DNA from: Trissonchulus latispiculum
Taxonomy: Eukaryota > Nematoda > Enoplea > Enoplida > Ironidae
Length of the DNA stretch: 64,000 nucleotides
Reading direction: 5' to 3'
NCBI GenBank assembly: GCA_030248195.1
Contig: JASAND010013439.1
Span: 26,862 to 90,861 of the forward strand
Shown here: in pieces, positions 25,352 through 36,261 of the stretch
How positions within the stretch are numbered: position 1 is the first letter of the stretch
How the letters are laid out: every line of letters starts with the position of its first letter
Position numbers and translations under genes: made by a program
Notes under the pieces: model-generated
What the model was told of the DNA's origin: nothing
The model's input: only the letters and a program-made list of their open reading frames with translations
Databases searched by the model: none

Positions 25352-28300
25352 ATGGCTGTAGTTCCTCGTATTAGATCCAAAGGTAAGTAAAAATGATACC
25401 TTTTGAGATATTTCGCAACGTCGTTCTACACAGCACGGCTGTATAAATACTTTACTGAATAGTGCAATTACTTTGCACCTTGTTTTACAAACATGTTCTG
25501 CATTTACTTTCCTTTCAAGTAAACTAAAAATGAAACTGCTCATTTTGTAGTACCAAGAGTATAAATTGTGTCATTTTGTTTCAATCGTGCTCAACGATAA
25601 AGAAATCTGGTTACAGATTTCTAGCAATCTCAGGGACAAAATGTTTTCGGATCCTTTTTATTCCGCCTTACAAAATGCCTTCGGGGAAAGGATAAGGTTG
25701 CAGTGATCCTTTTTAAGGTTTTAAAAAATTTTGGATCTCGTGCGCTTACTCCAACCTCACCTTACCCCTAACTTGATTTTCACCAATAATTTTAACATGT
25801 TGTATGGAGTATTAAAATATAATGGAGGCTGATGAAGTTATAAAATTTAAATTTTCTGACTTAAAAAAATAATATTTTTGATTTCGTAAGGGGAGATCAA
25901 GGGGATCAGAATTCTTCCCAGGTTTTAAAATTGCCCGTCCTATTGCTTACTTAACCAATCGAGCTAAGATTTGATATGCTCATGTTTCAACCTTGCTGAG
26001 TTAAAAATCACTACGTTTTTCGAGTTCCCAGAATCCTATTTTTGATTCACTGGGGTTAACTAAGGGGAACCGAAGATATATTTGTCTTCGAGGTTTTGCT
26101 GAAAGGTTGCGTTCCAGGGTTTTCTTGGTTGCAGAACACGGATCTGAAGCTGTTTAATTGATTCATTATTCATATACTTAGGTCACTATATGTAAGCTTA
26201 CACCCTGAGCTCAATTGGTCAAGTTATAAAACACTGGGGGTAACCTTAATAAGACTCCCTTTTCCCCTTGATGTCCCTCCACTGATGGTTTCGCAAGGAG
26301 AGGCAACGGCGGACCAAATTTAAGTTAGAATCTTGGACTATAGTTTGAATAGTTGCGTATTGGAATCGCCCGAGGTTTCGACAGGAACAGAAGTGATCAG
26401 AATGTCTTGACTGCATCGTGACCACTGTTACAGAAGGCTACCCCAGAAACGGCCAACTCCATGAACGTATTTGAATAAACCTGTAACCGGCAGGTTAACA
26501 AAACTTTAAAATTAACCAACGGAGTTTAGATGAACCAAAATTGCTTGCGGATCTCTTTAACTTTATTCCCCCCAACAACAGTTGGTCAACTTCAAAGGCT
26601 TACTACAAGAGATCAACTGGACTTTAGAGCAAGATTTATACACAGTTAGAATGCTCGAGATGTGCTCTATTTAATGGTGTAAAGCAGTTTGCTGTAGCTT
26701 GCTACTATAAAAAGTTAAGCTTAAAAGTCTATCAAAGTTACCGCTTTTTGCAATTTTTGGTAGTTTTTTAAGCTTAAAACCTTTTATAGCCGCAAGCTAC
26801 AGCAAACTGCTTTACACCATTAAATAGAACACATCTCGAGCATTCCAATGATGTATAAATCATGCTCTAATGTTCTGTTGATCTCTTCTATAAGCCTTTG
26901 AAGTTGACCAACTTTTGTTGGGGGGGGGGGGGAGGATAAAGTTAAAGACATCCTTGCTTGCTTTTTATTGTGCTAAAAGATTGTATTTTGTATGTATGGA
27001 ATTTTCATCGTTGAAATTGTTAGTTTGTACTGAGTTAAGGAAAAGTGAATGGACCACTTCACTTCAGTCAGATTCGCGTTCTGCTACCCAATAAACCCCA
27101 TGTGACCGTTTAAGCTAAATGAGAGACAGCAATTTTTTGGAACCTGTTTCTCTCCCTCTGAATAACGTGACCCTTTAAATTTTTTAAAATTCTAAAACTT
27201 AATTGCCGATCAGTCACTAATGTTATGGAATTCAACCATATGAGATTGGTGAGATTCTGACAAGATGAAGGGAGTTTGGATCTCTTTAACTATCCCCCCA
27301 AAAGACCCAATTTAACTATTTCCCTCCAAATTGGAAAGTGAACAAATTCTCGCATTAAGCAGATATATGTGCAATATACCGAAATGGCACAGGCAGCAGA
27401 TATTTCTGATCAATTTTTTAATAAAAAACTAATCGGGTCTTATCTCGATTACCCCCCCACCACTCAAAACCCTTAAAACCTGACCAAATGAGCTAAAATT
27501 TGGTGTGGGTATGTTTTCGACCACGCTGAGTTCAAATATCGCATAATTTTTCGATTTCGCGAAATTCGATTTTTTCGATTCGTAAGGGGGGGACCAAGGG
27601 GAACCGAAAAATTCTTTGTCTTCGATTTTGTTGAAAAGATGTATATAGGGGTTTTTGGGATCGTAGAACACGAATCTGAAGTCCGTTTTTCGATTCAGCT
27701 TTTCGTTAGCTCAGTATAAGCTTACATCTTAAGCTTAAATCTTTAGCTTATACTGAGCTAACAAAACGCTGAATCGAAAAACGGACTTCAGATTCGTGTT
27801 CTACGACCTAAGACCCAACTAATCTTTTTGAAGTTTTGAATTTTACAAAATCTTGAATTTTAAGAAATATTTAACGTTAACATTGTCATGAATCGCTAGG
27901 GGGGACCAAGGGGAACCAAAAAATTTTTTGCTTGGATTTTGCTAAAAAGTTGCATAAAGGGGTTTTCTGGGTTGCTAAAGACGAATCAGAAGTCCGTTTT
28001 TCGATTCAGGTTTTTGTTAGCTCAGTGTAAGCTTACAGATTACGCTTACAACATCAAGCTAACGAAAATCTGAATCGAAGAACTTCAGATTCGAGCTCAG
28101 CACCCCTGAAAACCTCCAGTAGCTTCTATCGCCTTTATTTAAACGTTTAAATACATTTTAATACAGATGACCCCAATTCCCCCCCCCAAACGAGTTGGGG
28201 GGGGACATAGTTAAAGAGATCCGGGAGTTTCAGTTTACACACTTGAGAATTTGAGGAGTCAGGAGATTGTTTATTTGATCCATTGATATATTGTAAGTAA

Positions 28301-31300
28301 TGTGGACATCCACTTGCAGCTCTAGTAAACTAACCCTAAGAGTCAGAGTTGAATGGAACTTATATAAATGGCTAAGCCGTTTTAGCGCAAAATTGCTGCT
28401 GATATTAGTTTGCCCCTACTATTAGCAGTTGCTTTTATTTCATCGTCTAGCCTTTCTTGTGTAATTAATTGGCCGGGCGCGTCTGTCTGCAGGGTAGGCC
28501 ATATGGGCCAATCTGTCAAAAGTTCATTCAAAAGGTCACTAGACCTTCCGTATTATTTAATTTTGTCTGGACATAGGGTCATTTGGTCCTCGGCCAATTT
28601 CTAAGTGACCTCCACAACAACTGTCTAGTCATACCTCTGTGATGTAATAGTGACATTTGTTCCCCACTAAATTTGACCTCCCGCCGAAAAATTTTGAACT
28701 TTGGCGGGATGAATATGACATTTTCGTGTCTGTCTGAGTTATAGCCTCCTTTCTTGTGTAAATCTGACCTTTAGACTTTCTTCTTTCTGCTCCGAGTGGG
28801 TTTTTGTGTTCTTCCACACTACTAATTGGATTTGAAATTTGAGAATCGCTTCAACTGTAGTTTAAATTTTGATTTCATCGCTATGGGATCTGTCAAAGCA
28901 AGGCGTGAGTTTTAACTAGGCTTTAATGGAGACAGCATTGAATTGTATTGTATGTTTCAGTTTGATTTAGGTTAAAGTTTCAAAGTTAAGGTATACAGGA
29001 TGTGGGTTTGATGGAAGCTACAATCTTCTAGTGAGACATTTATTCTTTACAGGGGATTTCAGTTTGCTCCTGTTGTTTGTTTATATATTAATTTTTTGTT
29101 CGGATCAATTGAAGTTTACCCTCCTTCCCCCAAAGTTCCTACCCATCCCCTAAAATTGGAAACTCTAGAAATGTTTTCGAATGTTGTGCTGGTATCACCA
29201 CTTCTGCGGTATTATTGTGGCATGATTTTAAAAAACGAAAATTTAAAAATTAAAACTTTTTAATATTCTAAAAAGTTTTAGGGGCTAATCTGTAAATTCG
29301 TTATTTTGAAAATTTTCGCTTGTTTTTTCGTTGACATTGTGCCTCCAGTTTAAATAAAGGAAAATTTTAAAATATAATATTTTCCTTTTTTAATGTTGAA
29401 ATCTTTTAAACCAGATATAAACCAGCAACGGGTCTCTTGCGCAATTCCCCCCCCCCCAGCCCTAACTTGTTATTTTTTGACCAATAACTTTGAAATTTGG
29501 TGTGGGTGCATACTAGAGGCTGATAAATTCAAAAATTAAAAAATTTTAAAGTTTTTAAAAAATTTTAAAAATTTTAAAATTTTAGCTTGGTGAGGGGGGA
29601 CCAAGGGGAACTAAAAAATTTTTTGAAAAAACTTTTGCTGAAAACTTGCATACAGACGTTTTCTGGGGCGCTGAGCACGAATCTGAAGTCCGTTTTTCGA
29701 TTCAGCTTTTCGTTAGCTCAGTATAAGCTAAAGTTGTAAGCTTAAGATGTAAGCTTATCCTGAGCTAATGAAAAGCTGAATCGAAAAACGGACTTCAGAT
29801 TCGTGCTCAGCGCCCCAGAAAACCCCTGTATGCAAGTTTTCAGCAAAATTTTTTCAAAACATTTTTTGGTTCCTCTTGGTCCCCCCTTACCAAATTAAAA
29901 TTTTAAAATTTTAAAAAATTTTTCAAAACTTTAAAATTTTTTAATTTTTGATTTCATCAGCCTCTAGTATGCACCCACACCAAATTTCAAAGTTATTGGT
30001 CAAAAAAATAAAAAGTTAGGGCTGGGGGGAATTGCGCAAGAGACTATGATTAACAGAGTAACTAAGAGTAACTACAGAGTAAATAACTACAGAGTAATTA
30101 ACAATAACTTGTCTTTTGTATGCGCAAATGAGACTATGAATGTTTTCATACAAGTGTCCCCATCTTTAAATTCTTCGAAAGGCTTGAGGGGATGAAGTTC
30201 AATTGATCCTTCAATTCTAAGTGTACAAATGCTTATGTTCATGACATTTAATATTTTTGTATAATATTTAGGTCAGACTTATGTTCCAAGCTATTTGAAC
30301 TTGGGAAATGGTCCCGAACCTTGTGTGGTCTGTGGTGATACGGCGACTGGATTTCATTATCGCTGTATGACATGCGAAGGCTGCAAAGTAATCAGGAATA
30401 ATTAGCATTAAATATTGCATTATCTTGTGCAAATGATGGGTACTTAAGTTCCGAGACAGCTATATAAACCAAATATTGATATTGAGATTCCTTATGCAAA
30501 CAATGTCTAAATTTTGAGCTTTTCAGATTGTTGAAGTATTTCTGTGACTATTATTTTGAAAGTATGAAACTTTGTAGGTTCTTCTGTGATGATTTAAAGA
30601 TTAACGTACACAATTTTTCTTATTTCACAACTTGGAATTAAAAAATAAAATTTCAGGGTTTCAATTTTCTTTTCTAGCGTTCCTAAAAACGTCGAACTTT
30701 AAATTAAATTTACTAAACTTTATGATAAATGAAAAATAAAATTAATTGACGAGTGAATTATTTATGTAATTAAAAGTGAATTGACGTTTGTCAGCTTTTT
30801 AGCCTGGAAATAAAATGTTTTGTGAATACCTATATATCAGTTTTTTAAGTCCGAAGGATGTCCACCTTTGCGTGCCTTCTGTTGAAAACTCAAGTTTAAG
30901 AAAATTTTAGAAGAATTTCACTGTTCAAATTTAAATTTGTTGTGTCAATTTTGCTGTATGCTGAATTTCAATTTGTTGTGTTAATTTTACTGTGCGCTGT
31001 GAGTTTCAGTCATACAGTCAAGCTGCCACCTTGTCTTCAAAAATATTCCAAGAGAAATTTTTGAAAAATATTTTAAACATTTTGATATTTCAGTCAAGAG
31101 TTTGCTATTTCTTCATCACTTTGTCTGGAATGTATATAAACGGATATCCGGATATTTTTCTCGAATTGGATATCATCCGGATATCCAGTGCCAATCACTA
31201 GTTAATAGCTAATATTTTTTCAAACAGGAACTTCCGGGTTTCGTGAATTCCGTGATTTGAGTTGCGTTTTGTGGTGCTAAATGTAAACGTAACTGCAATA

Positions 31301-34300
31301 TTGATATCGTAATTCGTAAAATAACCATTCTGGACTTATTTGCAGGGTTTCTTTCGTCGAACAATTCAGAAGAAGCTGAATTATACCTGCAAGGGGAATG
31401 GAAATTGTCCAGTTGATAAGAATTGCCGAAATCAGTGTCAAGACTGCCGATTCAAAAAATGTGTTGACGCTGGAATGGCCACTGACTGTAAGCATAAGCA
31501 TTTCTCGAAATAATAAAATAAAGTTATTTCTGCATAATTTATAGGAGTTGCTAATTTTGGCTGTTCCCAATTTCACTTCCTGCAGATATTTTTACTCAAC
31601 CTTTTCGTCATATCTTATGGTTTTTGTTTGCAGTAGTCCTAAATGACAATCAGCGTTTGGCTAAGCGTCGGTTGATTGAGGAAAATCGGGAACGACGGCG
31701 ACTTGAACTGATTCGAAATCAGCTGAAATTCGAAGAAGAGTCAGATCGACTGACCAGTCTGGATCAAACTCTGCTGAGAGATCTCACAATGGCATTTGAC
31801 GTGGCACTGGATGTAAGCTACATTCATTTCATGCATTCTTCTGGTGTATATATATAACCAAGAGTACATAATAATAAGAGTATGCCACTAGGCAAGCTCT
31901 ATGTTATCAGAACAAAAACTATGCTCTGCTCGCTAACGGCCCACCCCCCCCCCCCCCGCAAATTAGACCCTTCACTTCAAAGAATTTTGAGCGCTATGTT
32001 TATGTTCTAAAGCTCGAAGCAGGCACAAAATTCGCGCACGCACTGCTTGTGTTTTCGAGCTTAAGCACATAAATATAGAGCGAGTGAGCGTACCCCCGTT
32101 TCGACTAGGTACTGATTTGCGGGGGGGTCACTAGGGTCTGATTTGCGGGGGGGGGGTGGGCCGTTAGCGTGCAGAGCATAGTTTTTGCTCTGATAACATA
32201 GAGCTTGCCTAGTGGCATACTCTTAGTATTATGTACTCTTGATATAACCAATCAATCAGACATGTGTTGGAATGCATCCACACAAAATTTGAGCTAAATC
32301 GGTTACGTTTTGCTAAAGTTACACTCTTAAAAAGACTCCTGTAGAAATTACAGGAATTCTTGTAGTTCTCCACAAAAGTGCTCCTGTGCGGTCAGTAACT
32401 AGCGGAGCTTCCTGTATTTTCCACAAAAGTAACCTTTGTATTTTTACCGGTCTCTGGAATAGTAAAAATTACAAGAGTTTCCTGTAGAAAATACTAAGCA
32501 AACCTGTAGTTTTTATTACAGGAATTTCCTGTAGAAAATACAAAAGAAACCTGTAGTTCTGTTCGACTTTTCTGCAATCCTAGATCAGATACCAAACCTG
32601 TATTTTTTACAAGACAAAACCTGTACATTTTACTGGAGCGACCTGTTATTTCAGAAGTGGGGGCAGGTGTGGGGGGCGGCCGCTCCCAAAATATTTTCGG
32701 CAGGGAGCGGCCGTTTCAAAAAAATCACCCACTGGGTGTTGGAAGACTGAAAATTTGAAAAAATTCAAAAATTTCAGTCTTCAAAAATTATGACCACTGT
32801 CGCCCTTAATACAAAATTTGCGTTATCAGTGTATCGAGTACTTTCCTGTGAGCAAACCTGTAAACCAGTGAAAACTACAGGTTTCATTTGTACTGAATAC
32901 TGGTCTAACTTGTAACCAATTCTACCAAAGTAGGTCCGGTAAAAACTACCAACGATGACCTGTAGAAATTACAAGACTCAACCTGTATTTTCTACAAAAG
33001 CTTTTGTACTTATCATCTACAAAAGTGATTCCTGTAGTTTCTACAGGAACATTTCTAGGATCTTTTGCGCTTTCCCCCCCCAGCCCTAACTTTTGATTTT
33101 TTTGACCAATAACTTTGAAATTTGGTGTGGGTGCATACTGGAGGCTGCTGAATTCAAAAATTCAAAAATTTTTAAAAAATTTTAAATTTTTGTTTGGTAA
33201 GGGGGGACCAAGGGGAACCAAAAAATTTTTTAAAAAAAAATTTGCTGAAAACTTGCATACAGGGGTTTTCTGGGGCGCTGAGCACGAATCTGAAATCAGT
33301 TTTTCGATTCAGCTTTTCGTTAGCTCAGTATAAGCTAAAGTTGTAAGCTTAAGATGTAAGCTTATACTGAGCTAACGAAAAGCTGAATCGAAAAACGGAT
33401 TTCAGATTCGTGCTTACCTTACCAAACAAAAATTTAAAATTTTTTAAAAAATTTTAAAATTTTAAAATTTTTGAATTTTTGAATTCAGCAGCCTCCAGTA
33501 TGCACCCACACCAAATTTCAAAGTTATTGGTCAAAAAAATCAAAAGTTAGGGCTGGGGGGAAAAGCGCAAAAGATCCCATTTCTAAGAGTATAACATCAA
33601 GTAAACTATCTCAATTGAGGCTGGGGGGGGGAGATTTTTACTTGATCCCATAATTATTGTCGTGATATGACTCGTATCATAGGGGTCGCGGCAGCGACCC
33701 TTATGATGTGTTTGTAAATATCCTGGACCTTTGAAACAGCCAGAAATTCTATATATGCGGGACGCCATTTGAGAAACCTTCACCAAATTTAATTCTATCT
33801 ATTCTGAGCTAGTCTCAGTTTATTTTACAGTGCCTCTTTATGTAATAGGACGGTCTAAGTGACCACTTCACGTTTCGGTAGACAGATTTTGTGCCCTTTG
33901 CATTTTATCCAAATAACGATGTCTGCAGAATTCATTTAAAATTGTAATTTTTTTATCCTATACCACGCTAAATCAAGTCAATGTGTTTTTGTAGAAATGT
34001 GCTTTGGGAGACTTAACGCTACCGCAGAGTTGGACTCAACTCATCCAACAGATTGTGCGCAGAATTCTCCTGTTTGGGCAGAATATTCCAGGATTTTCTG
34101 AGGTCTGCTTTTGTTAATGATTTTTTAATTTTTTCTGCTGCAGCAGAATTATGCTTTTCTGATGTCAACGTGTTGTTACTTTGTTTTTATAAAGATTAAA
34201 TTTATGTTATTTTACTAACCTTTGCAATATGTAATTTATTGCAACTGCAACACGATGACAAGGCTGAATCTTTCTCTGTGTTGATTAACATATGTTCTTG

Positions 34301-35243
34301 TTTTGTCCTACTCCTGCATTATTTGTATTTTGCGATGCTTTAGTTGGATGAAAACGTTCGTCTTCAACTGGTGAAGGAGTCCTGTTGGGCTTGGCTTTTC
34401 TTGGGCATAACTCAACGCCTAAATTTTCGACGGAACGAAAGTAGCCTCCTGTTGCCCCCAGAGATTGAAGATTCCTTAAAACCGATTTTAGATTTCTCTG
34501 CGAGTCTAAATCGATTGCAAATCGATCAAACTGAAATGGCCTTCCTGGCTTCCCTTGTGATGGTTCATCCTGGTAATTTTTGAGTAACTGTGTAAATGAC
34601 CCTTGTGTTCTTGGTCGTTCAGAGCTCCTTTCCGATTTATTAAAAGAACGCCTGGCAACAGGGTTGTGAGGGCAACAACCAGTCTTCCGCGCAATACGCA
34701 CAGGAGTATTCTAAAGTTTGTGTTTAAATTACGGGCCGGATTGATTTTGAGATTTGAGAAATGAGATAAATTATGTTGACGGTTTATTCTGCAAACATTA
34801 CAACAGTCGGTTGTCTCCGGCTTTATGCTGTAGGATTCCAGAATAAAATTTTAAAATTGCTGCCACTTTTGAAGAACCAGGCAGCACTAAATGCTGATAC
34901 TGGCTGAAGTGAGTACTAATGCACGACTGAATGTGACCATACACCGTTTTGATCAGAAATGTACATAGCAATGTTGTTTCAAACTTTTCAAATCTGGTAA
35001 TTTGCTTTATTGCCTGCTGTTTCAGAATCTGGGATGGTGGGTCAAAGTACGGCACTGGACGCGATCGAGGACAGTTTGCTTCTCTGTTTTAAGCGATACT
35101 CTGCGGAGACTCATCCCGGTGAAGGCGGTCGATGGGCTAAACTTCTCATGAAAGCCATCGATCTCAAGGACTTGACTCAGCAAATTGCGCTCGCTCTGGA
35201 CGATCGAACGCTGGAATTAATATTAAGGACTACTTTGGCCTAA
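25352..35243 (+). CDS. TR: Thyroid hormone receptor-type nuclear receptor, 340 residues
   Basis: Exons: 25352-25382 (1a), 30272-30387, 31346-31487, 31634-31812, 33995-34102, 34344-34572 and 35026-35243; phases join as 1,0,1,0,0,1. A YVPSYL motif (compare YIPSYL in TRs) leads into a two-zinc-finger DNA-binding domain at residues 28-93: [21 protein letters not shown], then [20 protein letters not shown]. The P-box is CEGCKG, and the intron after CEGCK is the position common in receptors. A hinge follows with [17 protein letters not shown], the TR-typical C-terminal extension. The ligand-binding domain (about 157-340) shows [15 protein letters not shown] and [12 protein letters not shown], matching helices 3 and 10. 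It stops at [10 protein letters not shown] without a recognisable helix-12 activation motif. The protein should act as a nuclear ligand-regulated or constitutive transcription factor binding AGGTCA sites, probably with RXR. The A/B domain is extremely short. Confidence 0.9.
26549..26953. mobile_element. Palindromic Merlin-like MITE, 8-bp TSD TTGCTTGC
   Basis: TTGCTTGC flanks it exactly (26541-26548 and 26954-26961). It begins GGATCTCTTTAACTTTAT and ends with an inverse carrying one change. The whole 405 bp folds on itself, centred near 26750, and contains a TTAAGCTTAAAA inner pair. It lies in the first TR intron. Confidence 0.82.
27278..28222. mobile_element. Merlin-like element, 8-bp TSD GGGAGTTT
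   Basis: GGGAGTTT is present exactly on both sides (27270-27277 and 28223-28230). Termini are GGATCTCTTTAACTAT and its inverse. Internally it has two copies of a palindrome around TTAGCTCAGT...ACTGAGCTAA (about 27665-27805 and 27960-28095). No transposase. It lies in the first TR intron, between the two alternative first exons. Confidence 0.85.
28521..28770 (+). promoter_or_regulatory. Half-site cluster upstream of alternative TR exon 1b
   Basis: Exact half-sites: AGGTCA at 28533; TGACCT at 28606, 28674 and 28765. A GGGTCA variant lies at 28576. AGTTCA at 28521 and AGGTCA at 28533 form a direct repeat with 6-base spacer. An inverted pair TCCCGCC (28678) and GGCGGGA (28703) flanks the third site and resembles E2F-type sites. 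The cluster ends 113 bases before the ATG of exon 1b. Promoter function is inference from position. Confidence 0.45.
28883..28904 (+). CDS. TR: Candidate alternative first coding exon (1b) of the TR gene
   Basis: ATG followed by GSVKAR and one extra base (C), then the donor GTGAGT. The phase (1) is the same as exon 1a, so splicing to 30272 would give MGSVKARR followed directly by QTYVPSYL, a basic run before the DNA-binding domain as in other TRs. The protein would be 337 residues. The donor is weaker than that of exon 1a because the last exon base is C. Existence as a transcript is inference. Confidence 0.5.
29432..30044. mobile_element. 613-bp near-perfect palindrome (foldback MITE)
   Basis: Arms of about 300 bases run from GTCTCTTGCGCAATT to its inverse. 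Internal landmarks occur in mirror image: the poly-C run, CAGCCCTAACTTGT, TGACCAATAACTTTG, GCACGAATCTGAAGTCCG and TTAGCTCAGTATAAGCT. It is related to the 33058 element (same arm words) but has no matching 8-mer flank that I can see. Confidence 0.85.
31859..32241. mobile_element. CAAGAGTAC-family element in TR intron, TSD ATATAAC
   Basis: ATATAAC is exact on both sides (31852-31858 and 32242-32248). The arms CAAGAGTACATAATA...TGCCACTAGGCAAGCTC are mirrored at the right. A poly-C/poly-G pair and mirrored GCTCTGATAACATAG are present. The element starts only 46 bases after the donor of the TR exon ending at 31812. Confidence 0.88.
32330..33057. repeat. Array of CCTGTA/TACAGG words in TR intron
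   Basis: Words of the type CCTGTAGAAATTACAGG, CCTGTATTTTTTACAAG and ACCTGTA occur more than fifteen times in both orientations, as short inverted pairs. The outer flanks TTACACTCTTA (near 32321) and TAAGAGTATAA (near 33582, beyond the inserted element 33058-33577) are inverse-like, so the whole may be one transposon split by a later insertion. Confidence 0.6.
33058..33577. mobile_element. 520-bp palindromic Merlin-like MITE, TSD CATTTCTA
   Basis: CATTTCTA is exact on both sides (33050-33057 and 33578-33585). Termini are GGATCTTTTGCGCTTT and its inverse. The arms share CAGCCCTAACTTTTG, TGACCAATAACTTTG and TCGATTCAGCTTTTCGTTAG with the 29432 palindrome. No gene. Confidence 0.88.
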
Positions 35244-36255
35244 TTTTGCCTATGTAATATAGTTGTTTTGTTCTATTACAAGAGCCTATAATGTTTACTT
35301 GGCTTTCTTTACAAGTGTTGCTCCTCGCATTTATCGATAGATGTGTATAAATGTATCTATAGATAAGTTTGTTTGTTTAACGGCTTAATATATTGTATTT
35401 TGGAATTTGGAATCGTCTGCTTTTGGCACTAGAGACTAGAGATCTTCCAGGTTTTAATAGCAGCCAGATACTTGTCAGCCTGTTTCATTAGACTGTTTTA
35501 CAAATGGCAACGAATTCCCACTTAGTTGCTCAAAGACTTAAACCATAGCAAGACTGAGCTAATATCCAAATCAATGGAATCGGGTTGAAAAAGATGCGCT
35601 CGCGGCGTAAACCTGGGTCGCATTGGTCACTTCAGCATGTCGTTAAGCAAAGCGTCTTTCGATTTTGGGCTCTCCGTAAACTGTCTGACGCCAACGCCAC
35701 GCCAAGAATTTCCTTTTTTGACTTGTTTTAGATTGGTTGTTATTACATCTGTGTGCATTATATAACTTGTACTTGTTTATTTGTTTGAACTGTTCCTGTG
35801 TCTATTACGTATTTTTTCAGTTTATACTAGTTTTGTTATGTGCACAGATTTTTGCCAAGTTATGAATCTATTTTGACTTGTTAGTATCAGTGTATCCTAT
35901 GTGGAGTTGTCCGAGTCTTAGATTACATAATGTGCAAGTTTGTATGTGTTTACTGTTTGCGTGTTAGTTTTATTTTATGAGTTTTATGGATTCTATTTCG
36001 TTTACCCATATGTGCAAGGGTGTACAAATGTGTGTTGTATTTATTTACGTCTGTGCTTTGTTTTTTATCTAATTATGATGCCCTACTTAACTTTGTATGT
36101 CTGTATTCGTATATAATTATCACGTAATTACATTGTACAGTCCAACTGTAAAGCTACAATGCGTTTTGCTCAGGGGACGTCTTGTTTTCTTTTCAATGAG
36201 AATATCGTTTTTCTACTTGTTTGTACATATATTGGTTGTGCCATGTTTAGTATAA

Positions 36256-36261
36256 ATTAAA
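36256..36261 (+). terminator. Candidate poly(A) signal of the TR gene
   Basis: ATTAAA, the commonest variant hexamer, about 1.0 kb after the TR stop. I saw no AATAAA earlier in this 3' flank. Confidence 0.3.

Noticed and set aside
34285..34701. 138-codon minus-strand frame
   Set aside because: It is antisense to the TR exon 34344-34572, which has strong ligand-binding-domain similarity and correct splice phases.
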